A stretch of 22,555 bases of DNA from the NCBI GenBank assembly GCA_022709585.1, contig JAKLIN010000010.1:1-22555 (forward strand). Reading direction: 5' to 3'. The notes beneath the pieces were generated by a model. That model was not told where the DNA came from. It saw nothing but the letters and a program-made list of their open reading frames with translations, and did no database searches. The stretch is from Nanobdellota archaeon. Lineage in GTDB: Archaea > Nanobdellota > Nanobdellia > Pacearchaeales > GW2011-AR1. Positions 1-7,076 of the stretch are shown piece by piece (positions within the stretch are counted from its first letter, which is position 1; each line of letters opens with the position of its first letter). The position numbers and the translations under genes are program-made.

Positions 1-1692
1 AATATCTTTTTCATTGTAGTCGAAGTCTTCTCCTAATTTAGAAGAAGCTGCCCAATATCTTACTGCGTCAACTCCGTGCGCTTCAATAACTTCTTGAGGA
101 TTTATTGTGTTTCCCTTGGACTTAGACATCTTTTCTCCTTTAAGTGTAACAAATCCAGAGATTATTGTGTCTTCCCAAGGATTTTTATTTTGGTGAAGAT
201 GGGATTTTACCATTGTATTAAATAACCAGAAGCTGATGATGTCATGTGCTTGTGGGCGCAAACTCATTGGAAAAATTCTTTTTTTAGCAGATTCGTCTTT
301 TACAAGATTGTTTACAATCATTGGGGTCATTGAAGAAGTGAACCAAGTGTTAAGAACATCTGTGTCTGGAACAAATTCATTGCTTCCGCATCTGCATTCA
401 ATTAAAGGCTTATCTTTTAAAGGGTCAACTGGAAGTTGTTTTTCTTGCGCAATCATTTCTTTTCCACATTTCTTACAATACCAAACAGGAAGAGAAACAC
501 CAAAGTGCCTTTGATTTGAGATAAGCCAATCCCATTGAAGTCCATTTACCCAGTTGTCATATCTGTGCCTCATGAATTCAGGATACCAGTTAAGCTGTTC
601 TCCCCATTTTATCATATCTTCTTTTAAATCAAGATATTTTACAAACCACTGCTTGCTTTTAACAAATTCAATTGGTGTTCCGCATCTTTCATGAACATTG
701 ACAATATGATTGATTGGAACTTCTTTGGTTAACAATTTTGCATTTTTCAAATCTTGAATTATCTCTTTTCTTGCTGCTTTTATTGGCATTCCGGAATATT
801 TGCCAGAAATTTCTGTCATTTTTCCTTCAGGAGAAATCGCAATCTTAATTGGAAGATTGTAAGCTTTTTGCCATTCCATATCTGTTTGGTCGCCAAATGT
901 GCAGCACATAACTAACCCTGTTCCTTTTGTTTCATCAACTCTTTTGTCTTCCATAACTGGAACTTCAAAATTGAAAAGAGGAACTTTCGCTGTTTTCCCT
1001 TTGTATTTTTTGTATCTCTTGTCATTTGGATGATAGAATACAGCAACACAAGCAGGCAAAAGTTCTGGACGAGTTGTCGCAATTGTTGCTTTTTCTTTTC
1101 CTATTTCAAAAGTTAAATCATTAAATGAGGATTCTGCTTGCTTGTCTTGAAGTTCAAATTGCGCAACGCCTGTTTTGCATTCAGGGCACCACATTGCAGG
1201 TGCGTCTTTTCTTTCCATTCTGCCTTTTTTGTACAAATCCAAGAAAGACCATTGAGAAATTCTTCTGGATTCATCTTCAATTGTGGAATAAATTAAACTC
1301 CAATCGCAACTGATACCTAAATTTTTCCAGTCTTGAATGAATTTTGGACGCTCTTGTTTTATAAATTCCATACAAAGCTTAACAAAATCTGCGCGAGACA
1401 TATCTTTAGAACGAACATTTTTGCTTTTTTCAACGAGTCTTTCTGTTGGAAGCCCATTATCATCTGTTCCAAAAGGATAAAATATTTCAAAACCTTTCAT
1501 TTTTTTGTATCTTATAATGAAATCCTGTTGAGAGTAAGAAGATGTATGTCCAATATGCATTCTTCCTGAAAGTGTTGGTGGAGGGGTGTCAACTGAGTAA
1601 ATCTTTTTCTTGGATTTTGGGTCAAATCTGTAAACATTTTCTTTTTCCCAGAATTCCCGCCATTTATTTTCAGATTCTTTGAAATCGTACAT
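1..1692 (-). CDS. valS: Valyl-tRNA synthetase, N-terminal 564 residues (runs off left edge)
   Basis: Charges tRNA-Val with valine in the cytoplasm. The minus-strand frame is open from the ATG at 1692 to base 1, giving 564 codons; the C-terminal anticodon-binding part lies outside the window. The class I signature PPPTLSGRMHIGH is at residues 37-49 and KMSKS at about 520-524, followed by KGN. The segment after HIGH (TSSYSQQDFIIRYKKMKG, then PFGTDDNGLPTE) is the ValRS pattern rather than LeuRS or IleRS. A CPEC pair and a later Cys cluster (CKKC, CRC) look like zinc-binding knuckles. The editing domain occupies the middle. An AT-rich TATA-like stretch sits about 15-25 nt before the ATG. The gene is divergent from Sec61-beta. 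Family assignment is secure from the motifs; completeness of the C-terminus cannot be judged. Confidence 0.95.
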   Translation of the reverse strand, partial: MYDFKESENKWREFWEKENVYRFDPKSKKKIYSVDTPPPTLSGRMHIGHTSSYSQQDFIIRYKKMKGFEIFYPFGTDDNGLPTERLVEKSKNVRSKDMSRADFVKLCMEFIKQERPKFIQDWKNLGISCDWSLIYSTIEDESRRISQWSFLDLYKKGRMERKDAPAMWCPECKTGVAQFELQDKQAESSFNDLTFEIGKEKATIATTRPELLPACVAVFYHPNDKRYKKYKGKTAKVPLFNFEVPVMEDKRVDETKGTGLVMCCTFGDQTDMEWQKAYNLPIKIAISPEGKMTEISGKYSGMPIKAARKEIIQDLKNAKLLTKEVPINHIVNVHERCGTPIEFVKSKQWFVKYLDLKEDMIKWGEQLNWYPEFMRHRYDNWVNGLQWDWLISNQRHFGVSLPVWYCKKCGKEMIAQEKQLPVDPLKDKPLIECRCGSNEFVPDTDVLNTWFTSSMTPMIVNNLVKDESAKKRIFPMSLRPQAHDIISFWLFNTMVKSHLHQNKNPWEDTIISGFVTLKGEKMSKSKGNTINPQEVIEAHGVDAVRYWAASSKLGEDFDYNEKDI

Positions 1693-1797
1693 TGTGTTTT
1701 CCTGTTAAATTTAATCAAATAACTTTTGATGTTTAATCATAGATTTCTATCTTTTAAAATTTATCAATTTCACAAGATTTCATAAATTCGCAAAACA

Positions 1798-1805
1798 TTT
1801 TTATA
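1798..1805 (+). promoter_or_regulatory. TATA box for the Sec61-beta gene
   Basis: TTTTTATA ends 22 nt before the ATG at 1827, the same spacing seen at a dozen other starts here. No Shine-Dalgarno lies between, so the transcript is probably leaderless. Confidence 0.6.
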
Positions 1806-1826
1806 CCCCCATTACATTTAAAAACA

Positions 1827-1991
1827 ATGGCACAAAATTCAGGAATTTCAACACCTTCCGGAATGGGAGGAATAATAAGGCTAAATGAGAAAAAATCCAG
1901 TTATTTTAACTTAAGTCCAACTCATGTTATCCTTTTCATTGTTTTGTTGGTAGCTACTAGAATTGTACTTGAATTTTCTGTTAAGTTATAA
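1827..1991 (+). CDS. Sec61-beta, small subunit of the archaeal protein translocase
   Basis: A 54-residue protein, easily missed because of its size. Residues 10-19 (PSGMGGIIRL) match the conserved Pro-Gly-rich motif before the helix in archaeal Sec61-beta, followed by a short linker (EKKSSYFNLSP) and one C-terminal transmembrane helix at about 32-52, giving the tail-anchored topology of the family. It would sit beside SecY (Sec61-alpha) and SecE in the membrane and support co-translational export. A well placed TATA box precedes it, and the NAC gene follows after 16 nt, grouping two proteins that act on nascent chains. The stop codon overlaps a TTATAAAC stretch that could help drive NAC. The match is by motif and architecture; typical family length is 50-60 residues. 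Confidence 0.82.
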   Translation: MAQNSGISTPSGMGGIIRLNEKKSSYFNLSPTHVILFIVLLVATRIVLEFSVKL

Positions 1992-2007
1992 ACGTCTTTT
2001 TTGAACA

Positions 2008-2337
2008 ATGCTTAATCTAAATCCTAAAAAAATGCAGGCAGTCATGAAGCAAATGGGAATTTCCCAGGAAGAAATTGATGCTTCAAAAGTAATCATAGAA
2101 AAACAAGATGGAAACAAGCTTGTAATAAATAATCCTAGTGTTGTTAAAATTAAGATGCAAGGGCAGGAATCTCTTCAGATTTCAGGAGATATTGAAGAAG
2201 AATCTGACGTTTCAGAAAGCGATATCAAAATCGTAATGGAAAAAACAGGCTGTTCAAAGACTGAAGCAAAGCAATCATTGCAAGAAACAGGAGATTTAGC
2301 AGAAAGCATCCTTAATTTAACATCTGGAAAAATATAA
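2008..2337 (+). CDS. nac: Nascent polypeptide-associated complex protein (archaeal NAC-alpha)
   Basis: Binds nascent chains at the ribosome exit tunnel; archaeal NAC acts as a homodimer. The 109 residues show an N-terminal basic/Met-rich stretch (LNPKKMQAVMKQMGI), a NAC beta-barrel region at about 25-62 (VIIEKQDGNKLVINNPSVVK), and a C-terminal UBA domain at about 68-107 (DIKIVMEKTGCSKTEAKQSL, then GDLAESILNL). Domain order and length are those of archaeal NAC. It follows the Sec61-beta gene by 16 nt, so the two may be co-transcribed; a TTATAAAC stretch at 1986-1993 might also give it its own promoter, although it is closer to the ATG than most boxes here. High confidence. Confidence 0.95.
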   Translation: MLNLNPKKMQAVMKQMGISQEEIDASKVIIEKQDGNKLVINNPSVVKIKMQGQESLQISGDIEEESDVSESDIKIVMEKTGCSKTEAKQSLQETGDLAESILNLTSGKI

Positions 2338-2379
2338 AAATACTATCTACCTTAAAAGAGATAGTTCTAAACGCAATCC

Positions 2380-2823
2380 ATGATGGAAGATATAATCGAC
2401 GAGAAAATTCGAGCAGACCATTTACTTTATGTTAGTTTGAAATATACAAAGACTTGCGATGTTATAACTAACCTTCTTTTGCGTTGGAGAAAAATGATTG
2501 AGGTTAGCATCGTAGAAATTCTTAAACATGCTAAATCTAAAAAGAAAATTTCTTCTGTTCCAACAAGCCCAATTGGAAAGATTGATGAAATGAAAAAGCT
2601 TTTCAAAAAAGAAAAGAACTTTTTAGATGTAATCGAATTCTATGAAATGCTTAGAAAGCTTGAAGACTTGAAAAAGGAGGGCATTGGAGAATTTAGAAAG
2701 AACGTTGCTTTGAAAATTATGTATCGCGGAGAAGAAATCTCTGTGGACTTGGAAAAATTGAAAGCTTACGCGAGCATGCTCGAAAAGTTTATAAGCGAAA
2801 CTCGACAATTTCTTTCACGATAA
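2380..2823 (+). CDS. Unknown all-helical protein upstream of the MinD-like gene
   Basis: 147 residues, predicted almost entirely helical and charged, with no transmembrane segment. The N-terminal stretch RADHLLYVSLKYTKTCDVI resembles a conserved hypothetical family that I associate with small-genome archaea, but I know of no function. A short basic loop (KSKKKISSVPTSP, about 52-64) separates an N-terminal helical pair from the C-terminal helices. The overall shape recalls HEPN-like helical bundles, yet I do not see the R-x4-6-H motif of HEPN RNases. Two ATGs lie in tandem (2380, 2383); a CCTTAAAAG box ends about 22 nt before the first, which favours 2380. It lies 29 nt before the MinD-like ATPase in the same direction, so a functional partnership is possible but unproven. 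Confidence 0.7.
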   Translation: MMEDIIDEKIRADHLLYVSLKYTKTCDVITNLLLRWRKMIEVSIVEILKHAKSKKKISSVPTSPIGKIDEMKKLFKKEKNFLDVIEFYEMLRKLEDLKKEGIGEFRKNVALKIMYRGEEISVDLEKLKAYASMLEKFISETRQFLSR

Positions 2824-2852
2824 TTAATTTTATCTTGATTTAATATTTCAAA

Positions 2853-3650
2853 ATGAAAAAATTCATTGTTATAACTTCTGGTAAGGGAGGAGTTGGAAAA
2901 ACAACAACTGCAATTAACTTAGGTGCTGCTATTCATTATTTTGGAGGAGATGTTTTAATTATTGATGGAAATCTTTCCACACCAAATGTTGGAATTCATC
3001 TTAATTCTCCTGAAGTTCCAGTAAGCTTAAATCATGTTCTTTTAAAAAAAGCAGATCCCATAGAAGCTGTTTATGAGCATGAATCTGGAATAAAGATAAT
3101 TCCTTCGTCCTTGTCAATTCGCGAGTTAAAAAGAGTTAGGCATGCTAGACTTGCAGATTACAAAGAGGACTTCAAAAGAATTTCAGATTATGTTATTGTA
3201 GACAGTGCAGCAGGTTTAGGTGAAGAAGCTATCTCTGCAATCAAAATGGCAGACGAACTTATTGTAGTCACAAATCCTGAAATGCCTGCAGTTACAGATG
3301 CTTTGAAAGCAATTAAACTTGCAAATGAAATGAGAATTCCTATTTTAGGAGTTATTGTTACAAGAGTTAGAAGAAATCATGCTGAAATGCAGCCAGATAC
3401 AGTTAAAGAAATGCTTGAAGTGCCTGTTCTTGGAAGTGTTCCTGAAGACAAATGCGTTCAGGAATCTTTGAGTATGAGAGATGCAATTATTCATACACAC
3501 CCAAAAAGCAAACCTGCTAGAGCTTACAAAGAAATTGCCGCAAGAATTCTAAAAGTGGATTACGATTCCAATAAAGACAGAAGCGGGTTGCTGGAGAAGT
3601 TTTTTGATATGATCAGAGCTAACAACAGAATCAAAAGAGGCAGCATCTAA
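2853..3650 (+). CDS. minD: MinD/ParA-family ATPase with a possible membrane-targeting tail
   Basis: A deviant-Walker ATPase of 265 residues. The Walker A with signature lysine is KGGVGKTT at 11-18, switch I is IIDGN with Asp38, and the Walker B-like strand is VIVDSAAG at 114-121. The series fits MinD rather than plasmid ParA or chromosome Soj. The last 22 residues (244-265) hold SGLLEKFFDMIRANNRI, which on a helical wheel puts Leu, Phe, Met and Ile on one face and charged residues on the other, like the MinD membrane-targeting helix. In bacteria MinD positions division; archaeal MinD homologues have been tied to positioning of surface structures, and no MinC or MinE is visible here. It follows the unknown helical gene by 29 nt and converges on the metG beta gene. 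Subfamily role is inferred. Confidence 0.88.
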   Translation: MKKFIVITSGKGGVGKTTTAINLGAAIHYFGGDVLIIDGNLSTPNVGIHLNSPEVPVSLNHVLLKKADPIEAVYEHESGIKIIPSSLSIRELKRVRHARLADYKEDFKRISDYVIVDSAAGLGEEAISAIKMADELIVVTNPEMPAVTDALKAIKLANEMRIPILGVIVTRVRRNHAEMQPDTVKEMLEVPVLGSVPEDKCVQESLSMRDAIIHTHPKSKPARAYKEIAARILKVDYDSNKDRSGLLEKFFDMIRANNRIKRGSI

Positions 3651-3715
3651 TTGAATTTTCTTTTCAGACAGATATTTTGAGTATTATTCTAAGACGACGA
3701 TTATTACTCTTATTA

Positions 3716-4054
3716 TTATCTAACCTTGCTTCCAGCTTCAATATCTTTTTCTGGAGAAAGAAGTATCACTTTTGTATGATCTGCGTTTGAAGCTGCCAAA
3801 AGCATTCCTTGGCTTGTGATTCCCAAAAGTTTTCTTGGAGCTAAATTTACAACAACAATTATTTTTTTGTTTTTTAGCTGCTTTTTTTCATAGTAAGGTT
3901 TTATTCCTGCGCAGATTGTTCGTATTTCTGTTCCAATATCCACTGAAAGTTTGTAAAGCTTGTCTGAGCCGGGAATTTCTTCAATTTCTTTTATTTCCGC
4001 AACTCGCAAATCAACTTTCTCCCAGTCTGCGAATTCAATTATTCCTTCTGTCAT
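3716..4054 (-). CDS. Methionyl-tRNA synthetase beta subunit (tRNA-binding OB-fold protein)
   Basis: 112 residues forming a stand-alone Trbp111/EMAP-type OB-fold: WEKVDLRVAEIKEIEEIPGS at 11-30, DKLYKLSVDIG, ICAGIKPYY, then NLAPRKLLGITSQGMLLAAS. This is the domain fused to the C-terminus of many bacterial MetRSs and encoded separately in several archaea. It binds tRNA and raises its local concentration at MetRS. The MetRS catalytic gene lies 47 nt upstream on the same strand and lacks this domain, so the two products probably assemble as an alpha-beta enzyme. The start follows the conserved pattern; no SD is evident. The gene converges on the MinD-like gene across a 65-nt T-rich spacer that probably holds terminators for both. 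Confidence 0.92.
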   Translation of the reverse strand: MTEGIIEFADWEKVDLRVAEIKEIEEIPGSDKLYKLSVDIGTEIRTICAGIKPYYEKKQLKNKKIIVVVNLAPRKLLGITSQGMLLAASNADHTKVILLSPEKDIEAGSKVR

Positions 4055-4101
4055 GTTAGCTTGATTTTATTGATGTATTTAAATTTTCTTGATTTAATTT
4101 T

Positions 4102-5559
4102 TTATTGAATTTTCTTGAAGAGAATCTCTCCTTTTTTGATTTCTTTAACCTTAACTTTCTCTAAATCTTTTAATATTCCTGGTTTTATTTCAAATCCGAA
4201 TTGTTTTGCAATTTTTTCTGAAGTTTCTGGAATAAATGGCCATAATAAAATTGTTGCTGCTTTTATTGAATGCACTAATTCATAAAGAATTTTTTTATTA
4301 TGAGTTTCCCAAGGTTTTTTGTCTTGGATGTAAGCATTGCAATTGTCAATGAACGCAAAAATCTCATTCAACACTTTGTCTAATTCAAAGTTTTCCAATG
4401 ATTTTTCAATTTCTTTCAGTTTTAATTTCTTGAATAAAGTATTTTCAGTTTTTTCAATGCCATATTTTTCTGCTAAGGTGGAAACTCTCGCGACTAAATT
4501 TCCAAGCTTGTCTGCCAGTTCAGAATTATGTCTTTCTACAAGCCCTGCTTCTGAAACATCCCCATCACTTCCAAAAGGAAGATTCCTCATTAAGTAATAT
4601 CTAACACTGTCTGCCCCGTATTTTTCTGTTAAGTAAATTGGAGAAATTACATTGCCTAAGCTTTTACTCATTTTTTGGCCTCCAATAGTGAAATATCCGT
4701 GCACAAATAATTTCTTAGGTAGTTTGTATCCTGCTCCCAAAAGCAATGCTGGCCAAATTGTTGCATGAACTCTTATAATGTCTTTAGCCATTAACTGAAC
4801 ATCTGCTGGCCAAAATTTATTGAAATTTTCTTTTTCCACATGCCTTAATCCGCTTACATAATTCCAGAATGCATCTGGCCAGACCCAAACAGTGTGGTTT
4901 TTATCAAAAGGCAATTCAATTCCCCAAGAAATTTTTTCTTTTAGTCTGGAAATAGAAATATCCTGCAATCCTCCTTCAATGAAAGTTAAAATCTCTTTTC
5001 TTCTATCTTCTGGAAGAATGCAATATTCTTTTGTCTTTATTAGTTCATGAAGTTTTTTTTGGAAAGAGGATAATTTGAAAAGGTACGCTTCTTCTTTCTT
5101 TAATTCCGGAACCTTATTATGGAGAGGGCATTTTCCTTCAATTAAATCTGATTTAGTCAAATACTGTTCGCATCCGACGCAGTAATAAGATTCATAAAAT
5201 CCCTTGTAAATAAGTTTCTTTTCATACAGCTGAGTTAGCAATTCTTTTACTTCTTTTTCATGATAAGAATCAGTTGTTCTGATAAAATGATTATTTGAGA
5301 TGTTTAACATGCTGAATGCTTGTTTGAACTCAGATGTAATTTTGTCTACAAACTCTTTTGGTTTTTGATTGTTTTTTTCAGCAATCTCTTGTATTTTTTG
5401 CCCGTGCTCATCTGTGCCTGTCAAAAAGAAAACGTCTTCTCCTAATAATCTGTGCCATCTTGCAAGCACATCTGCAGCTATTGTAGTATAAGCTCCTCCA
5501 ATATGAACAGAAGCGTTCGTGTAATATATTGGTGTTGTAATGTAAAATTTCTTTGCCAT
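4102..5559 (-). CDS. metG: Methionyl-tRNA synthetase, catalytic subunit, bacterial-type
   Basis: Charges initiator and elongator tRNA-Met. 485 residues: ITTPIYYTNASVHIGGAYTT at 7-26, TGTDEHGQKI at about 48-57, one zinc knuckle with Cys127, Cys130, Cys144 and His147, KMSKSLGN from 296, then the alpha-helical anticodon-binding domain. The sequence around the signature (AYTTIAADVLARWHRLLG) and the single C-x2-C...C-x2-H knuckle resemble bacterial Thermus-type MetRS, not the usual archaeal form (ALPYANGPLHIGH). The class I HIGH motif reads HIGG, with Gly22 in place of the second His. No C-terminal tRNA-binding domain is fused; it is encoded next door at 3716-4054. A minus-strand TATA box ends 22 nt before the ATG. 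Possible horizontal acquisition from bacteria. Confidence 0.95.
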   Translation of the reverse strand: MAKKFYITTPIYYTNASVHIGGAYTTIAADVLARWHRLLGEDVFFLTGTDEHGQKIQEIAEKNNQKPKEFVDKITSEFKQAFSMLNISNNHFIRTTDSYHEKEVKELLTQLYEKKLIYKGFYESYYCVGCEQYLTKSDLIEGKCPLHNKVPELKKEEAYLFKLSSFQKKLHELIKTKEYCILPEDRRKEILTFIEGGLQDISISRLKEKISWGIELPFDKNHTVWVWPDAFWNYVSGLRHVEKENFNKFWPADVQLMAKDIIRVHATIWPALLLGAGYKLPKKLFVHGYFTIGGQKMSKSLGNVISPIYLTEKYGADSVRYYLMRNLPFGSDGDVSEAGLVERHNSELADKLGNLVARVSTLAEKYGIEKTENTLFKKLKLKEIEKSLENFELDKVLNEIFAFIDNCNAYIQDKKPWETHNKKILYELVHSIKAATILLWPFIPETSEKIAKQFGFEIKPGILKDLEKVKVKEIKKGEILFKKIQ

Positions 5560-5580
5560 GTTTAATCTTTGTAGTTGAAA

Positions 5581-5632
5581 TATAAAAAGTTAACTAGGAG
5601 CTGATTCTGGGAGTTGGGAAAGGTTTTTATAT
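5581..5632. promoter_or_regulatory. Divergent promoter pair between metG and the 111-residue membrane protein
   Basis: On the minus strand TTTTTATA at 5581-5588 ends 22 nt before the metG ATG (5559). On the plus strand TTTTTATAT at 5624-5632 ends 22 nt before the ATG at 5654. The two boxes are 35 nt apart and point away from each other. Neither gene has an SD. Confidence 0.6.
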
Positions 5633-5653
5633 CTGTTTTAGCATAATATAACT

Positions 5654-5989
5654 ATGAAAACAGAGATGATTCTGATAATCTTTTTATTGATAATTGCGGG
5701 ACTTTGGTTTTTTGTTGAAGTAAGAAGGAGTCAAAAAAGATTTTTAGTTATTCTTGCAGTTGTTTTAATCGTTGGAACTTATTTTGGTTTTTACACTTCC
5801 ATTCAGGGGCATGATTTAGACTTAAGCACTTTTGATGGAGTTAAAACTGCAATGGGGTTGTATTTCTCTTGGTTAGGACATCTTGCAGGAAATATTGGAG
5901 CAATTACTACTAACGCAGTTAATATGGATTGGACTCTTCTTAATGTTCCAGAGCAATCCCCTCAAGAAATAAATCAAACTAAACAGTAA
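5654..5989 (+). CDS. Small two-helix membrane protein of unknown function
   Basis: 111 residues that I do not recognise. Two hydrophobic segments are clear: 5-21 (MILIIFLLIIAGLWFFV) and about 30-48 (RFLVILAVVLIVGTYFGFY), joined by a short basic loop (EVRRSQKR), which places the loop in the cytoplasm by the positive-inside rule and both ends outside. The remaining 60 residues would be extracellular; a weakly hydrophobic stretch at 64-85 (VKTAMGLYFSWLGHLAGNIG) could be amphipathic or re-entrant. The TATA box ends 22 nt before ATG 5654, which selects this start over the internal Met5. It is followed after 56 nt by another small membrane protein with its own promoter. Confidence 0.7.
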   Translation: MKTEMILIIFLLIIAGLWFFVEVRRSQKRFLVILAVVLIVGTYFGFYTSIQGHDLDLSTFDGVKTAMGLYFSWLGHLAGNIGAITTNAVNMDWTLLNVPEQSPQEINQTKQ

Positions 5990-6016
5990 TAGAAAATAAA
6001 TCTTTATTGGCGAATC

Positions 6017-6024
6017 TTTAAATA
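6017..6024 (+). promoter_or_regulatory. TATA box for the gene at 6046
   Basis: TTTAAATA ends 22 nt before the ATG; no SD lies between. Confidence 0.5.
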
Positions 6025-6045
6025 GATATTTTATTTTAATAAAAA

Positions 6046-6408
6046 ATGGCAAAGAAAAAAGCGGTGAGAAAAGCAACAAGAAAAGTTTCAAAAAAAGAAA
6101 CTAAGAGAAAAGCAAAGCCAATGAAAGTTGTAAGAGCTAAAAGTTCTTCAACTAATCAAAGATTCCACCAGATTTTAGAGCCAAGAGCAACTCAAAGAAC
6201 AAGAGATTCAAGCAAGATTAAGGTTGTTTTCAACAATCTTTTGCTTTTTGTATTAATCTTTGGTTTATCTGTTTTCTTCTACAATTTTGTAGCAGACTTG
6301 TTTTTTAAGAATGTGTTCTTGCTCTTAGCAATTCTTTCTGGATTTGTTGGACTTGCTTTTGTAATTGTTTTGTTGATTTTCTTGTTTTTAAGACTCTTAA
6401 GAAAGTAA
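6046..6408 (+). CDS. Membrane protein with a long lysine-rich cytoplasmic N-terminus
   Basis: 120 residues, family not recognised. Residues 1-40 are extremely basic (MAKKKAVRKATRKVSKKETK and onward), followed by a polar linker to about 63, then two hydrophobic segments at about 64-85 (VVFNNLLLFVLIFGLSVFFY) and 92-116 (VFLLLAILSGFVGLAFVIVL), and a short RLLRK tail. The positive charges at both ends predict that N- and C-termini face the cytoplasm with a helical hairpin in the membrane. A basic tail of this kind could bind nucleic acid or acidic lipid, but that is conjecture. Start chosen by TATA box spacing. tRNA-Thr follows 48 nt downstream from its own promoter. Confidence 0.7.
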   Translation: MAKKKAVRKATRKVSKKETKRKAKPMKVVRAKSSSTNQRFHQILEPRATQRTRDSSKIKVVFNNLLLFVLIFGLSVFFYNFVADLFFKNVFLLLAILSGFVGLAFVIVLLIFLFLRLLRK

Positions 6409-6425
6409 ATCTAAGATAAGAAACC

Positions 6426-6433
6426 TTTTAATA
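6426..6433 (+). promoter_or_regulatory. TATA box for tRNA-Thr
   Basis: TTTTAATA ends 24 nt before the tRNA 5' end at 6457, as expected for archaeal TBP/TFB promoters. Confidence 0.55.
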
Positions 6434-6456
6434 GCAATTTTTCTAGTCTTAAGTAT

Positions 6457-6530
6457 GCCTCAGTAGCTCAGCTGGTAAGAGCGCGACATTGGTAATGTCG
6501 AGGTCCTGAGTTCAATCCTCAGCTGAGGCT
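6457..6530 (+). tRNA. tRNA-Thr(GGT)
   Basis: Full cloverleaf of 74 nt: acceptor GCCTCAG pairs perfectly with CTGAGGC; D-stem GCTC/GAGC; anticodon stem CGACA/TGTCG with loop TTGGTAA giving anticodon GGT; T-arm CTGAG-TTCAATC-CTCAG; discriminator T73, usual for archaeal tRNA-Thr. No intron, and CCA is not encoded. Confidence 0.96.
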
Positions 6531-6534
6531 TTTT
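6530..6534 (+). terminator. T-run terminator after tRNA-Thr
   Basis: TTTTT begins at the last tRNA base; short T-tracts are sufficient archaeal termination signals. Confidence 0.4.
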
Positions 6535-6578
6535 AGCCATTTAATTAAATTTATAAGCTAAGATTATAACGATATTTC

Positions 6579-7067
6579 ATGGAAAATGAAAAATCCCCTT
6601 TGGAAAAGCTAAAAGAAAATTATTATTCTATCAAAGATAAATATAATCTGCCAGAATTTTCTGAGCTCAATGAAGATTTTGGAATTGAAACAATTGCAGA
6701 GCATGAAACGGATTTTTTGATAAGAGAAATAAAAAAATGCGTAACTGAAAAGCTATCTAATGCGGCAAGACTTATTGAGACCTTGCTTAATCCTGCAAAT
6801 GGCTCCATGTTCGTTTTTTCAATTGTAAAATCTTTGGACGCAGAAGACAGAAAAAAGCTCACTGAACTTTATAAGAAACTTTCTGAATTCGGTTTAGAAT
6901 CCATTATTCTTGATTTGGAAAGCTCAGAAAAAGATGATGCTGAACTGGTTAAGAGAATCTACGAATTTTGGAATCAGTCCAAGCATGAATTGGTTTCAAT
7001 CTTCAACAAAGTAAAAGAAATTAAAGAAAATAAGAGCGACTCAAATAATAAAGGCTATTTTGGGTGA
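6579..7067 (+). CDS. Unknown soluble helical protein, 162 residues
   Basis: No family recognised. The protein is acidic and helical with no signal or membrane segment. A central stretch (TEKLSNAARLIETLLNPANG, about 56-75, then SMFVFSIVKSLDAEDRKKL) looks like a folded helical core; the flanks are charged and the last 15 residues (ENKSDSNNKGYFG) look disordered. TTTATAA at 6550-6556 ends 23 nt before the ATG, so the start is well placed and the message is probably leaderless. It is transcribed toward pyrH, and the two stop codons are only 9 nt apart, so termination of one must run into the other gene. Confidence 0.75.
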   Translation: MENEKSPLEKLKENYYSIKDKYNLPEFSELNEDFGIETIAEHETDFLIREIKKCVTEKLSNAARLIETLLNPANGSMFVFSIVKSLDAEDRKKLTELYKKLSEFGLESIILDLESSEKDDAELVKRIYEFWNQSKHELVSIFNKVKEIKENKSDSNNKGYFG

Positions 7068-7076
7068 TTATTCTAT

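Noticed and set aside
236..1718. Reading frames opposite valS
   Set aside because: They lie antisense to a long conserved synthetase frame and have no family signal of their own.
2380..2823. HEPN toxin paired with the MinD-like gene
   Set aside because: The helical shape is suggestive, but the R-x4-6-H catalytic motif and a nucleotidyltransferase or other antitoxin partner are missing.
4337..4597. Plus-strand frame antisense to metG
   Set aside because: Its Ser/Phe-rich composition is what the reverse of an AT-rich coding frame produces; metG is clearly real.
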